DNA from: Sipunculus nudus
Taxonomy: Eukaryota; Annelida; Sipuncula; Golfingiida; Sipunculidae
DNA length: 64,000 nt
NCBI GenBank assembly: GCA_026874595.1
Contig: CM049316.1
Span: 70,709,176 to 70,773,175, forward strand
Reading direction: 5' to 3'
The position numbers were made by a program, and so were the translations under genes. The notes below the pieces were generated by a model that searched no databases, had not been told where the DNA came from, and saw nothing but the letters and a program-made list of their open reading frames with translations. Position 1 is the stretch's first letter, and every line of letters starts with the position of its first letter. Of this stretch, positions 25,701 through 40,700 are shown one piece after another.

Positions 25701-28700
25701 TTATTTTGTGAATCTACATTTCACATGAAAATACAAAACTGTGTTCTTAATTTCTTGGCCCCTTTATTCTGTAAGATTATAGCTGTACAGCACTTGGTGT
25801 TACTATATATATGGTATATACATACACATATATATGATAACCTGTTTGGTACATCCCTTCAGTCACATGACATATGCACATGAAAGTACCTTGGGATCAT
25901 CTTGTCCCATGGTGAGCCAGACAGCTGATAACACAACTTGATTTATAGCGGGGTTTCCCCAGTTATAAGTACTTGCCAAGCCTGATCAAAGAACTCTTAC
26001 ATAGATTTGTCACTGGCCCTCAGAGTATGATGAAAAATTAAGATGGCTGCCTTGATAGTTGAATAACATAATTATTCTGATTTATTCATTAGTAATCTGA
26101 TAGTTGTATCACATTTTCCTATACCACTTTAACTATTGTTGTGCAAGTATCATTTATATGTAGTAAGCGATTGAAAATATGTAGCTTTAGGCTAGAAATG
26201 TACATAAAATTTGGCAACAGAAAATGTGCCTGATTTAGCTGTATTACTTGTGTGCCTTTCTGTGTGTTAATTGTCTGTAGCTGTGTGGTGTACTGTCTGT
26301 AATTATGGTAGCCATGTCTCAGTCAACACTGATTTACAGCAGAGAAGCTAGTGGTAACAGGAATTTAAAAAATTCAACAGAGCTCTTTACACTCTTAATT
26401 GTATCCCCAGACAAAGTCGGGGGATACTATGTTTTCATACCGGTCCCGCCGCCGCCGCCGCATATGAATCTTGTTGGCGCGATAACCCAAAAAATATTTC
26501 ATGGAACTTTACCAAACTTGGTATATGTATAGATATGGGTAAGAGGACGACGCCTATTTAAAATGAGGTCATGACCTTTACTAGGAGAGTGTCCTTGACC
26601 TTGAATAGGTCCAATTTTGGGGAAAATCACACAAATTCTTTAATATCTCAAGAAATCTTGCATGGATTTATCCCAAAATCAAGTTGATGGAAGATCATGG
26701 ATAGGGTTGTCATGTTCCAGAAACTGGTGGCGCCACCTATTATTCTTTACTTGTTTTCGTGCCGTTTAATACCCCCTAAATTGCCACCTTACAGCACTGT
26801 GAGCATTATAAGTCAAAAACTAATGGACAGATTTCTTTTATATTATGCATATACATAGGTATGGGTTATGGGATGATGCTTATTTAAATTGGGGTCATGA
26901 CCTTTCCTATGATAGTGGCCTTGACCTTGAATATTGCCATATATGGTGAAAATCACACACCTCTTATGATATCTCCAGTGTTGATAGCCATATGGATTTC
27001 AAACATGACTTATGTATGGCCCACCACTAAAGTAAGAACCCTATAGGTTCTAGGGTCATGAGGTCAAAGGTCAAGGTCACTGGACTGGCATTTTAAAAGA
27101 TACTGTGGATGCATTTTAAGCCAAACTTTCATCCCAGGTCTTCCATCTTGAATATATAGCTCACTTGCCAATAATGGATGATCCATATAAATTTTGGGGT
27201 CACAAGGTCAAAGGTCAAGGCCACAGGAGCTATCTGTCCAAAAATTAGTTTCTGGATGATAATTCCTGCTTTTATTGATGTAATGATTTCAAAATTGACT
27301 TATATATGTCTCATTGAAAAAGCAAGACCCAAATTGATTTTGGGGTCATGAGGTCAAAGGTCAAGGTCACAGGAAACCTCTTTAAAAAGATTGTGGATGC
27401 ATTTTCAGCCAAACAATTCATCTCAGATCTTTCATCTTGCACATATAGTTCACCTGCCAAGAGTGGAAGACCCCTATCAATTTTGAGGTCACAAGGTCAA
27501 AGGTGAAGGTCACAGGAGCCATATGTCCAAAAATTAGTTTCTGGATGATAATTCCTGCTTTTATTGATGTATGGATTTCAAACTTGACTTATATATGTCC
27601 CATTGAAAAAGCAAAACCCAAATTGATTTTGGGGTCATGAGGTCAAAGGTCAAGGTCACAGGACACATCTTTAAAAAGATGTGGATGCATTTTCAGCCAA
27701 ACATTTAATCTCAGATCTTTCATTTTGCACATATAGTTCACCTGCCAAGAGAGGAAGAACCCTATCAATTTTGAGGTCACAAGGTCAAAGGTGAAGGTCA
27801 CAGGAGCCATCTGTCCAAAAATTAGTTTCTGGATGATAATTCCTTCTTTTATTGATGTTTGGATTTCAAACTTGACTTGTATTTGACCCATTGGAAAAGC
27901 AAGACCGGAATTGAATTTGGGGTCATGAGGTCAAAGGTCAAGGTCACAGGAAACCTCTATGAAAAGATTGTGGATGCATTTTTAGCCAAACAATTCATCT
28001 CAGATCTTTCATCTTGCACATATAGTTCACCTGCCAAGAGTGGAAGACCCCTATCAATTTTGAGGTCACAAGGTCAAAGGTGAAGGTCACAGGAGCCATA
28101 TGTCCAAAAATTAGTTTCTGGATGATAATTCCTGCTTTTATTGATGTATGGATTTCAAACTTGACTTATATATGTCCCATTGGAAAAGCAAGACCCAAAT
28201 TGATTTTGGGGTCATGAGGTCAAAGGTCAAGGTCACATCTTTAAAAAGATGTGGATGCATTTTCAGCCAAACAATTCATCTCAGATCTTTCCTCTTGCAC
28301 ATATAGTTCACCTGCCAAGAGAGGAAGAACCCTATCAATTTTGAGGTCACAAGGTCAAAGATGAAGGTCACAGGAGCCATTTGTCCAAAAATTAGTTTCT
28401 GGATGATAATTCCTGCTTTTATTGATGTATGGATTTCAAACTTGACTTGTATATGTCCCATTGGAAAAGTAAGACCAAAATTGATTTTGAGGTCAAAGGT
28501 CAAGGTCACAGGACACATCTTTAAAAAGATGTGGATGCATTTTCAGCCAAACATTTCATCTCATATCTTTCATCTTGCACATATAGTTCTCCTGCCAAGA
28601 GAGGAAGAACACTATCAATTTTGAGGTCATAAGGTCAAAGGTGAAGGTCACAGGAGCCATCTGTCCAAAAATAAGTTTCTGGATGATAATTCCTGCTTTA

Positions 28701-31700
28701 TTGATGTATAGATTTCAAACTTGACTTGCATATGTCCCATTGGAAAAGCAAGACCCAAATTGATTTTGGGGTTATGAGATCAAAGGTCAAGGTCACAGGA
28801 CACATCTTTAAAAAGATCAAGGTCACAGGACCAACATCTTCAACAAGATTGTGGATCGTTAGATGGAATAAACAATAAATATGCCAAGTGTCAGTATATG
28901 CTGCTAAAAATGGGGGTCTGTTCTTGTAGGAGGGGGGCCTACTATGTCTTGGGATACTCTGGCACCTGCGGTGCCAAGAAATGTCTAGTTATAGTTGAAA
29001 TTTTCTTTTTTCTTGATGGTTTTATTAATCAGTAGGCCTATTAATAAATCTTTTTTGTGTGATTGTCTGCTATCTGAGGATAGATGCTACCCTACATGTT
29101 CTCTTTTTATAATTAATACACCCAGAGGTAAAATTGCAATAACCTATAAATGTCATTCACTTAAAGATCATCAGCTGATACAATTGTGTTGATCAGGATC
29201 TAGACCAGACAGATGACATGGGAGCTCATTGTCATGCTGTGTGATATTGTATTCATTCTTGATAAGCTGGTACCTGGATGTTACAACTGACTTGCTTTTT
29301 AAATATAGATATCATCCTGATGAGCTATGCTTGTACTTTGATATTGATGTGCTATACATGTACTTTCATAAAGGTCATTTCCCAGTATCTAAAAAACGAT
29401 CAGGTGTGTGTACTATTCTTGTAGTACTCGTCAACGTTTATGTTTACAGTAACATCTTTATATCAATCAACACACAAAACAGTTATGCTGGATACTTGGT
29501 AACACACATTCACATTGTATTAGTCGCTAGATTATACCTATATAAATGAAGTGAACACTCAGCTGACAATTTATCAGACACTCTGTTACATTAACACAGC
29601 TGATATTGTATCAGACACTGGGTAACACAGCTCATACTATGTCAGACACTGGGTTACACACCTAACGTTTTACCAGACACTGGGTAAAACAGCTCACATT
29701 GTACCAGACACTGGGTAACACAGCTCAGAGCTCACATTGTACCAGACACTGGGTAACACAGCTCAGAGCTCACATTGTACCAGACACTGGGTAACACAGC
29801 TCAGAGCTCACATTGTACCAGACACTGAATAACACTGCTCACATTGTATCAGACACTGGGTAACACAGCTCACATTGTATCAGGCACTTGGTAACACAGC
29901 TCACATTGCGTCAGACACTGGGTAACACAGCTGGCTCACATTGTGTCAGACACTGGGTAACATAGCTCTCTGTGTCAGACACTGGCTAACACAGGTAACA
30001 TTGTGTCAGACACTGGCTAACACAGCTAAGAGCTAACATTGTACCAGACACTGGATAACAAAGCTTACATTGTAAATTGAAATTGTATCAGATACTGTTT
30101 GACAGAGTTGCCATCATGTCAGACACTGGGTATCACAGCTGACATTGAATCAGACACTGGATAACAAAGCTGATATTGTACCAGGCACTGGGTAAAACAG
30201 AGCTCTGCAATTATATCAGCAAAGGGATTACACAGCTGACAATGTATCAGACACTGGATAGTACAGCAGACATTGTGTCAGACTCTGGGTAGTACAGCTG
30301 ACAATGTATCAGACACTCGATAACTAAGATAACATTGTACCAGACACTGTGCAATACAGCTGATATAGTACAAGACACTGGGTAACACAACTTACATTGA
30401 ATTTTAATCAGACACTGTTACACAGCTCACATTGTATCAGACACTGGGTAATTTATTCGGGACAATAATCACAGGACAACTTTTCTCATATCAATAAGGT
30501 CAAGGACAGGGTCATGACATTGAACCAGACAGTGTGTAATACAGCTGATATAATACCAGACACTGGGAAACACAACTTACATTGAATTTTAATCAGACAC
30601 TGTGTTACACAGCTCACATTGTATCAGACACTAGTAACAAGGCTGACATTGTTTCAGTCTATCAGACACTATTCCACATAGTTGACATTGTATCAGACAC
30701 TGCTCAACATTGCCTTGGTGCAAGGCTGAAAATTACACACGGGGGGGACCCGGGCCATATACTCAGCCTTGAATATGTTCTTACGAAATATTGTAGCAGT
30801 CCTCTGATATATCAGAAGGAATGAATAAAAGAGTCATTAAGAATAAGATGCAGCTTAAACTATTCTACCTATATCCTTTATTGATCAGTTTCCATACTTG
30901 TAGAGTCTCCTTTTTATGTTATATATGATATAACAGCATTTTATCATGAAGAGAAGAGCAGAAGACCATCACTGACACAGCCATGTTGCTGAGGCATGAA
31001 CTCTGTCCACCAATGACCTGACCTGTTACCTGACCTCTGGTGTACCAGAGTAATTTATTGCTAATAAATCTATTCCAAAACATCTTAGTTCATGAATAAT
31101 ACTTACGAGTAAATGAAAATACATGGCTACAAATTTAAGTCCTTTATAAGTTTATGGCTGTATCTTTTAAGGTTTTAACAAATTTGCCAATGGAAGTTAT
31201 AGAAATAATAATCACTATTATATATTTGGGACAATCACAGGACAATTTTTCTCATATCAATTAGGTCAAGGACAGGGTTATGTGAAAAAAGATAAACATG
31301 ACAGCATGGCAGGCTCCAGAAAATCAACAAGAGCTGAAATCTCAACAATCTACTTATAAGAGCATTCCTAAATTATTTATTTTTGCTCCAGAACAGTTTA
31401 TTAGCCATTATTGGTAAGAAATTCGCTTAATTGTCTCCATATTCTCTGTTTATTTTGCAAATATCCTAAAATACCCTTGCTACGCTTTTCCATAAGAGGA
31501 TCCCCATAACTGAAATCACATTTTAGTTATGAACCCATAACAATGGGCAACACAGCTGGTATTTTTTTAACAGCCAGTGACAGACATTAGGCCACACACC
31601 TGACAATGTGGAAGACACTGAACTATGCAGCTGACATTTTGTCAGAGTCTACTCATATAACAGTGCCAACTTAGGCCCCAGCCGATGAGCATTTCAAACA

Positions 31701-34700
31701 TACCTGGACTTCATTTCCACTGACACCATGCTAGTTGAAGGCACTAAGGCATTGTTTTCTGTATGGAGATAATGGTATTGTTTACTGCCAGAGCCATGAG
31801 ACATTAGACCTTAAGCCTTGTATCGATCTATTATATTTTAAGTATCAAACTTTTGATCGGTATTTTTTTTACAGGCCTTGTAAAAGTGAGGGGGGAGGGG
31901 AAGACACCGTGTAGGTGGGTTGAGGGGGCACCAATAAGACACTTACTCATTATATGTATTATATCAATGGAATCTTTCCACCTGGCTTAAAAATGAGATC
32001 AGGTAAGGTTGTGGAATCAACATTTACAGAAATGTGTGGTATACTTGTTCAAACACTGTGTCTGGACTCTGTAAAGTTTATGACAGGAACACTCCAAAAT
32101 GTGTTGTGATGGTAGGATCTGAGTGTTACCATAAAAATTGACATTATCTAGTTGTTAAATTTACAGATAGTTTTATATGCTGCTTGAGAATAATAAATCA
32201 TTTACTAAGTGTCTGTATTAGTTGAGACTGTAAAAAATGTTGGTGATAAAATTTGCTAGAATCAACATGTAGCTGGCTGCCAGCAATGCTCTTCAAAGGT
32301 AATAGTTCTGTAGGTTTTAAGACCTAACTGAATGTGGTAATTTATTAGTTATTTATCATTTAATTTTATGCAGTATAAAAGCTATCATTTAATACAGATT
32401 TGTATAAAAATAACCAATATATATGTTCATGAATAGCATGAAGAAGTGGCTGATGATTAATAAAAGGTTAAAAAAGGGAAGGTTTCATTGATAATTGACC
32501 TGGCTGCCAAAGCAGTACATTATGTGAGCAGTCATAAATATTGAATATACTCTGCACTGTTTGATAATAGTTTCATGCCAAATTTTCGGGTAAAAGTCAG
32601 GCTCACCACTCGCCCCTTTCCAATGCAGTTATAATTGATCTTCTATATAAACTTGTGTGAATGTATGATGCATACTACAGCTGCGCTTAATTTTAATATG
32701 CATGTGTATAAAAAGAAAAAAGAGTACTAGTGTACTATCTGTTGACCTCTTCTTTGAAACTTTCACCCTAACTAGTCTAGTGTGCTATGTAAAGTGACAT
32801 GCATGTGTGTTTGTCAGAAAGAGCTGTGGTAATATCAGTGTACTCAGCATTTAAGTCAAACCTATCAGCTTTAACATCAATATTTGTTCAAGCTGTTGGT
32901 CAACACACACACAGGGCACCTGAAATGATTCTGATCAGCATGCTCAGCTGATTTCAGGCCACAGAGAGTCGAAGGCTTTTTAAAATCAATAAATTCCTGT
33001 ACACAATGGACACTGGTGCATAAGGTTGCCACAGATTACAGACCTTTGTCCTGCCATCAAAGTCAATAATCCCAGGGCAGTTGTTATACCACTGAAGTGT
33101 AGGCATGTGTCAAATTGTGCAAGATGGCACAATTCAGAATTATCTTGTTCATATCAATGTCAAGTATTAAAGTACGCACACATCATTTTAAAGATAGCTC
33201 AGTGTGCAAGAGAATAAAGGAAGGGGGATTAGAAGTATAAACTGGGGAGAGGATGAGAGATTTAGAGACTTAACCCTTTACAGTTCAAATTTCTTTTAGT
33301 TTGCAAAAGTTCTTACACACTTTACATTACCTTGCTTATTTTCTTTTGTATCTTTACCATATTTTCAGCAGTTTACAGACAAGATATACTGTAGGTTAAT
33401 GGGATGCTCTGGATTGCAATTTTTTTTTTCAAGAAGGGGGGCGGGGGTTATTCATTTAGGGAGCTTCTGAGCAGTAAAGGAATAGGAGTAAAGTAAAGAA
33501 GATAACGGTATTAAGTAAGTAGTAAACAGAGGAAAGAAAGAATAAACAATCAGGATCCTAGTGGTTGGTTTTTTAAAGAGAGAGTTCTAAAAACAAAGGG
33601 ACATCCCTTTGAGACAGAGAAAAATAATGAGAGTTTGTAAGGGAGAAAGAGAATCGAATAATATAGGTGAAAGTTTTAGGAGTGTGCTGACATTGATAGT
33701 AAAGGAAGGTGACTGGAATACTAGTAAGTAAGGAATATAATATAGAGAGAGATTAGAAGGGGAGATCTGAGAATTATGGATACAATAGGGATATTATCGA
33801 TGATAAAAAAAGAGATAAGAGGTAACAAAATAAAGGAAGCTGATATATACTATGGGTCTTGAGAAAGAGAATAGAATAGAGAAGATAGAAGCTAGGGCGA
33901 GTTAAGGTTACAGGGAGTAAGGAATACTGTTAGATCAAGCATTCTGGATGGACAAGAGGCAGGAGACTTAATAATTGTTGCAAAAGGACATCAGCATCAG
34001 AGCAGTTCTTAGTAACTAGGTATAACATTGAAGGAGTAGGATAGGGAGACTGTGGGGCAGTAACAAAGCAGGAATTAGGCAAAAAAAAAAATTAAAGGTT
34101 TGGATCCATTTTAACCCCCTGCATAAAAAAATTTTAATTTGATTTTCATCATTTAAGAAGATAAAATAATACAATCTTGATAAGATTTCCTTTGTTATAC
34201 ATGTAGTGCTTTTACCTGTGCAAAAAATGTTAAAAAAAAATAAAATATCACCCGCCTGTACTGATTTCTGAAAAAAAATGGCTGAGAACCAAACCATTTT
34301 TATTTGCCTTAACTCAAATGAGTAGACTATTTTGGGTGAAAGACACTTTGTATATTAACAGTAATATGTAAACTTCAGACAGTAAATATAAACATTTGAT
34401 ATTAGATTTGAAGGTTCCTACTTTGACCTAAACCTGCTCTTCTGAGACCATTGGCCAAACCCTTCTGGAACCTCAAGGATTCACTTTTTATAAATGTCTC
34501 AATTAAAGTTTAAATCCAGGGTTCTTTATCCTGTATGAGTCTGATCTTTTGGATAAAATATTACAAGTCCTGGATCTATCTGAAAAAAAGAAAGGCCTGT
34601 AACAAGATGTGTGTAAGACAATGTGACACCAATATCACAATTACCCTGGTGGAATACCCCAACGTACTGAGTATAACCAATTATTTCCATCTATAATGCC

Positions 34701-37700
34701 TAAAGTTATATTTATGAAAAAAAAACTCTACGCTTCGGTTGATTCTGCAGAAGAATTCTACACACCATCTGTTGATATAATTCTTACAATTGATACTGTA
34801 ATTTTAATATGAGTAGAAATATAAAACTGCACTGATCATAGTTAAAGGAGAACTTCATCAATGGATATTTATTTTTAGAATAAAGTGGTTGTAGCTGGTT
34901 AATGCAGACTTTGTATATCTGTTCGTCAAACTTGACAGCCAAATATATGTCACTCGATATGTTAAAAATCACATCTAGTTGAATGAATTCCAATTATTAC
35001 TAGCATCAAAATGTTATATACTGTGGAGTGAGAAAGTGAATTAAATTATAATGGTTTCACCAACTTAGTGGTCAGAAGATTTGCTATCATTCATCAGTTG
35101 CATGGAACTTCAGTCAGTTCATGTGAATTGTGACTAGTTCATGGTCAGAGACACAGACTTTGCTCTTTTGTCTTTGAGGTAAAATTTCCCCATTGCCCCT
35201 TGGCCTCATAATTAGCCAATCACCCGCAAGATCTTAGTGCTTGACCAGAGTCCACAAAGATAAATATATTTACCAGATCATTGAAAGGTTTTTGACACTG
35301 AACCTTGATCAAGTGGTTTCATCTAAACACAAGCGTCACGTTTTCAGGTCTTTGGTGTGAATAAATATACAGGGCAACACATAAAACAAGCCAGATCTAT
35401 GCAGAATTTGCAGACACCCAGAAAAAATCCTACTACTGTAATGTTGTTGTCTGTAAACCATGTGAACACTTGATGATATGATCATTGTACACACGTGATT
35501 AAAAGTGGTTAATTATATTCATGGCTACTTCCCATTTCTAAGTTAAAGTATCTGCCTGGGTTGGCAACAAGGCCTCTGCATAACATGTAACAGATTAGGG
35601 ACATGGATTGCCATGTATACAGTACAGCTGATGGGGAAACCCACTGTACTAGTGGAGAGACAACATGGCCACAAGGGCATCCTAGTCACAGAATAATGGT
35701 CATGTGTACATATATGCACTCAGCTGACCTGCATACTTTGGTTCATGCAGGCTTCCAGGGGGAAAAAACTATTAACTCCCCTTCACAAGAGTTTAGAACA
35801 CTAGAAGAGATGAGAACTTATTACCAATGGGATTGAAATTTTTTTTGTATTGGTCAATTTTCAACTGTCTACATGTAGACTTGCAGATGGTAATAAGCTG
35901 CACATTTCCAACATCTATCAGAATAGATATATCTAGACTATTGTCTTTTGTATTATAATCATCATCAAATGTTGACAAGTTCCTTGGCTAAGATACCTTA
36001 TATATATTACACCAGTTAAGTTCCTGTTCTGTTATTGACATGTAAGCTGCAGATCAGGAACCCTTGGAAACGTGTATTCGAACTATATGCTGCCAGAAAT
36101 CATAGTTTCTTGCTGATGAGCTGTTAAATAAAGACTGATAAAGTCCTCTGAAAATTTTTTTGTCAACTCAGTCTGCATACACCTGATGTATCCTACTACA
36201 CCTCCATGCCTTGTTGATAGTCATATGAAAAATCCTAAGCTTCAAGGGCAGTGACCTATATATCATTATCAGTAGTCTTCCTGGCATATCAGCTATTTGC
36301 AGGGCATGTTTTTAACCATCGGGGCTGTAGTGACTACTATTCAAGTCCAGCAGAGCTGCAGACATATTTTTGTAACAACAGTATTGCAACATGTCAGATT
36401 TAACTGCCATTTGAAAGGCCTGTTTAATGTCCATCAGGGCTACAGATTTTTTTATGGTTTTAATATAGCAACCAGATGGGTGAAAATATGGTAACGTTCC
36501 TCATATAAAAAAAACTATAAAACTATAGTGTGATAGTTTTGTAAGCTATGCAGGTATCAGTGATTGAATTTCACCATTTCAGCTTATTTTAACATTTCAG
36601 ACATGTCTTGTGTGTGTAGATCCTTTTAATGGTTACAGACTTTTTGTATTTATATCCCCCTTGATATATTATGGAGAATTTAGTTAACAGATTATTAACC
36701 AAAGCCTGATATCACTGTTGCTTTTCTTGAGAAAATACAATGTTGTTACTAGTGTTGTTGTCTGTTGGTATTCCTCTGTCTTTTGAAACGATTTGAGCAC
36801 CATCGATAGCCAATCAGGCTTTAAGTGGCATTTGATGTGACTAAGTAGTTCCCTTCTGGCTTTTCAGTCTCAGCAACAATTGTGACAGGTGAGGTCTGCC
36901 TGGTTATATTTCAGGATTGCTTCACAGTGTGAGAATGTTTTGTACAACAATAACTTCAGCATTAATATATAATATAATATTTGCTTTGTGTGTTTCCACA
37001 GGTATAGCAGGTCGCTAGTGCGGTCTACAGTAGGTCAGGCCCTGCATGAGAGACTGCTACAGCAAGGGGCCCGGTGTTTCACAGTTCTCAATGGTGATCT
37101 CAACAAACTCCCACCAAAAGTTAAAAAGTATGTGGAGGATAAGGCCGCAGTGACACAGCCGGACAACATTTACATCTGTGATGGATCGGACTCGGAGAAC
37201 GCCTGGATGTTCCAGCAGCTCGAAAAGGCGGGCCAGGCCAAGAGGCTGACAAAATATGAAAATTGGTGAGTACAGTTTCCAAAAGAAACATGAGGGTCAG
37301 TTGATAATATAAACAAATATGACAAAAAATGAGTACAGTATGCAAGAATAGAATGGTAAATAATATGCCGTGACTGACATATCCACAGTGTTGCAGAGCA
37401 GTGAGAAGTAATCATATATATAATGTATCAATGAAAAGGACTCTCATGCTTTTACAGTATACTTTTTCACAGTTTCATAAATTAAAATATTAAGTTACCA
37501 CATGATAATACACTGAAGTGAACTAGGGAGTTATTCTTAAATAAGAATGTTACCTTATGAAAATTTTCATTAGCCAGGTAAGTACTGAACAAAACACCAT
37601 GTACAGAGAGTATAGTGTATAATAACATGTCTGTAGCTTTATTGTGCAAAAACAAAATACATGTACTCAGAATTTTCTTGGAAGGGGGCCAAGTGACATG

Positions 37701-40700
37701 AAAAAAAACGATGGTTTTATATGTGCTACAGAGTGCATGAATTATGTTAATATGTGTACCAGATAAATCAGAGTCTGCCTGTTACACTCATTAGTGCAGC
37801 ACGTAATAATAAGACCTGTGTTTCTGGTGCAAGCTGTAGCTTATGCGTTATAACTTGTTATTTTTAAGGTAAATAAAATACAGCTGCATATATCTTTAAG
37901 ATTATCTTCCAAATAGCTTTAACCTGTTACTCTGAAATACAGTAAAATAATATTGAAATTGATATGTTTATTTTCCTGGGACTATTGCAGTACACTCTTG
38001 CACTGATATATTGCTATACAAAGTGTTACTTAGATGTCCATGTATCAATACATTGACAAGCTTCGGTCATATGACTCCAGAGAGCAACATCCAAAATTCA
38101 ATATAAAATCAAATGGTCACCGGCTTGTGTTGTACAGGGGTAGTGCACAGGACAGTGCTCAAAGCTGAGAGACTGTCAGTTTGAATCTTAGGGGAGGTGG
38201 TGCGGTTTTCATGGTTAGTCCCCATCCAGGTTGAGTGCTCTGCAGGTTTAATGGGGAGGCCATGGCTGTGTTTCACTCACAAACAAGTGCACCTTTCAGG
38301 GGTTACTTGAGTTCACCCAGAAATGGGGATGATTACACACCCAGGGCCAACAGGTGCAGTAGTCACCAGGCCTGGTTAACACCAGGAAAAAAATGAGAGG
38401 AAGCATGTGATGCTGCCCTGTGACGTTGTCCAGAACTGACTGGAATTCTGCAGAGAGCATTTAAAATTGAGGCGGTTAACTCCAACAAATAAAAATAAAA
38501 TAAAATATGAATACCCTATAAGTCATGTAAGGAGAGATATAATTGGTCATAAACGAATTGAATTGCTTCATATTTGCAGATCGATGTCCCATAATTAAAT
38601 CAGTGCAACAGGCAGTTTCTGTCAGCTTATCCATTATTTCTGAAGTATATGGAAACTACATGGAAAACATTTGTATCTCACATGTATACATGTAGCTGCT
38701 TTAGGAGCCGACAGACCATGCAGTATTAATGATGACTATAGCTGCATGACAATGTTATATTTTTTTTCCAACCAGGTACATTACGGTTTATGAATCCGTG
38801 ACTTTAACCATGTACACAGCCAGGTCTCCAAATCTGCCTTTGAAATTTATATCACAGAGTCCGAAATTATTAGTTTTTAACAAATCTGTATGTGTATCAC
38901 ATATTTGAAACCCTAACCACAGGGTATGCTTGCCAGACTAACTCCAATAACAGCATGATGTCACATATGTCCGTGTGGTCAGCAGGGTTTGAAATTTGCT
39001 ATTTTTGCCACTAGCTTAGTTTAGCTAGAAATTCAAATGGCAATTATTTTTCTAAATATTTTATAAAAATAGTGTCAGTATAACTTCCAACATCCACTTG
39101 CAAAGGTTTTTTCCAGCAATTTCTAATAGCAATTTATTTTCAAAATATTTTATTAAAAACAATGTCAGTATGACTTCCAATATCTAAGCAGCTGAATGGC
39201 TGCTAAGTCAGGACTTTGACCTTGTAAGGTATTATGATACATCTGTGGCTTGTTTGTTATTACCAGAATCACTGTCTGTTGCTCATTCCCTGGCGCTAAG
39301 TTTATGTTGTTTGTGTTTCAACTGTACAAATTAAGTTGTCTGGTTAAGAAGTAACCAGCTAAACTTTGATAATACCAGATATTTCTACTAGCAAACCATG
39401 GAGAAATACCCGGAAAATTGCTACTTTGCTAGTATGAAGTTTGGAACCTGGGTCAGGTAGTTTATTTTCCATTTAAGTGCCATCATTATAATGTTAAGGA
39501 ACCATAGACTATGGTAGAGTGTGAAAAAGATGCGAGGTTTATATTTTAGGATAAACATATACACCATGATACAGATGTAATATCCTGGAGCAAATATGTG
39601 ATGGCGCATTGAATAATGAAGTAATTTATTGTTTATATATAAATTTATGATATCAAGTTTGGTTATCTTTCTATCAAAATGGAAGAACATTGGTTTGGGA
39701 TCAAAATTATTTTATACCTAACATGTATATGTCAGGGTTCCAACGGTGAATGAAATATCATGATATATATCATATGGTTTACCATTAAATAGCACAGTGA
39801 TCCCTGGGCTGCAGGAACCCCTCAGAAGCAGACTCCCCTGGTTAAACTAAAAAGCACAGTCTCTTGGTCTACCAAATAGGTTTACTATTTTAAAATACTC
39901 TTAGGCAGACACTACCCTAATTAGGATAATAGACACTTTTTGTTTTGTCATTGGAACAGTTTAAATCATCCATGCTAACAGACAGTTTAGCCAACACCAT
40001 GATTTTGGGATATGTATGTTGAAAAGGCAGATATGTTCTGTTCACGGTATGTCTCTCACAAATTAAAAATGTTGTCATTAATTAGACTAGTAACCATGGC
40101 AGTGAAACAAAAGACATTTTCATTCAGTTTACCTTAAGTTTTGTAATCTGCAACTTTTTATGATAGTTATCCTAATTATTCTTAGTGTATCACAAAAATT
40201 CTCTGGGCCATGTAATTCTGTGTGGTTTGCAGTATAGCAGTGTGACAGTGTTAAGAATTATTTCTGAAAGTGATATATCAAGATGAACACCTATTTGTTA
40301 ATGTGCCAAGACACCAGGCCTGTATGAAAGTCAGGGCTGTACTGGTGAATCCAGGTCCAGCTGGCTTGAGCTGGGCTTGCATGTCAGTGCTGGCCGAGTG
40401 TCCATAATAAAACAGGCACACAAATGTATTCAGTTACATTATGTGTCACAGTCCTGATACAGTCACAGTCCTGATACAGTCTGTGTCACAGCCCTGATTT
40501 TATTCCATAAAAGCCAGCTATTATCAGTACATCTAACATTTAATGGAGGCTTAAGTTTATTACCTAAATTTACTATCATTGGTGTAATTGTATCCGCCAA
40601 AACAGAGTTTTGCGGATACTATGTTTTCAGCTGGTCGCCGCCGCCGCCGCCGCGTAGGTGTCCGGAGAACTCCTCCGTAACCGCTGGGCGGAATTTTCCG

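Noticed and set aside
26305-26532. Frame with a short Pro run from the CCG repeat
   Set aside because: The Pro codons come from the CCG microsatellite at the 5' end of the Helitron-like element.
37003-37011. Alternative exon 2 acceptor at the downstream AG
   Set aside because: Joining exon 1 there reads CGC then TAG, an immediate stop.
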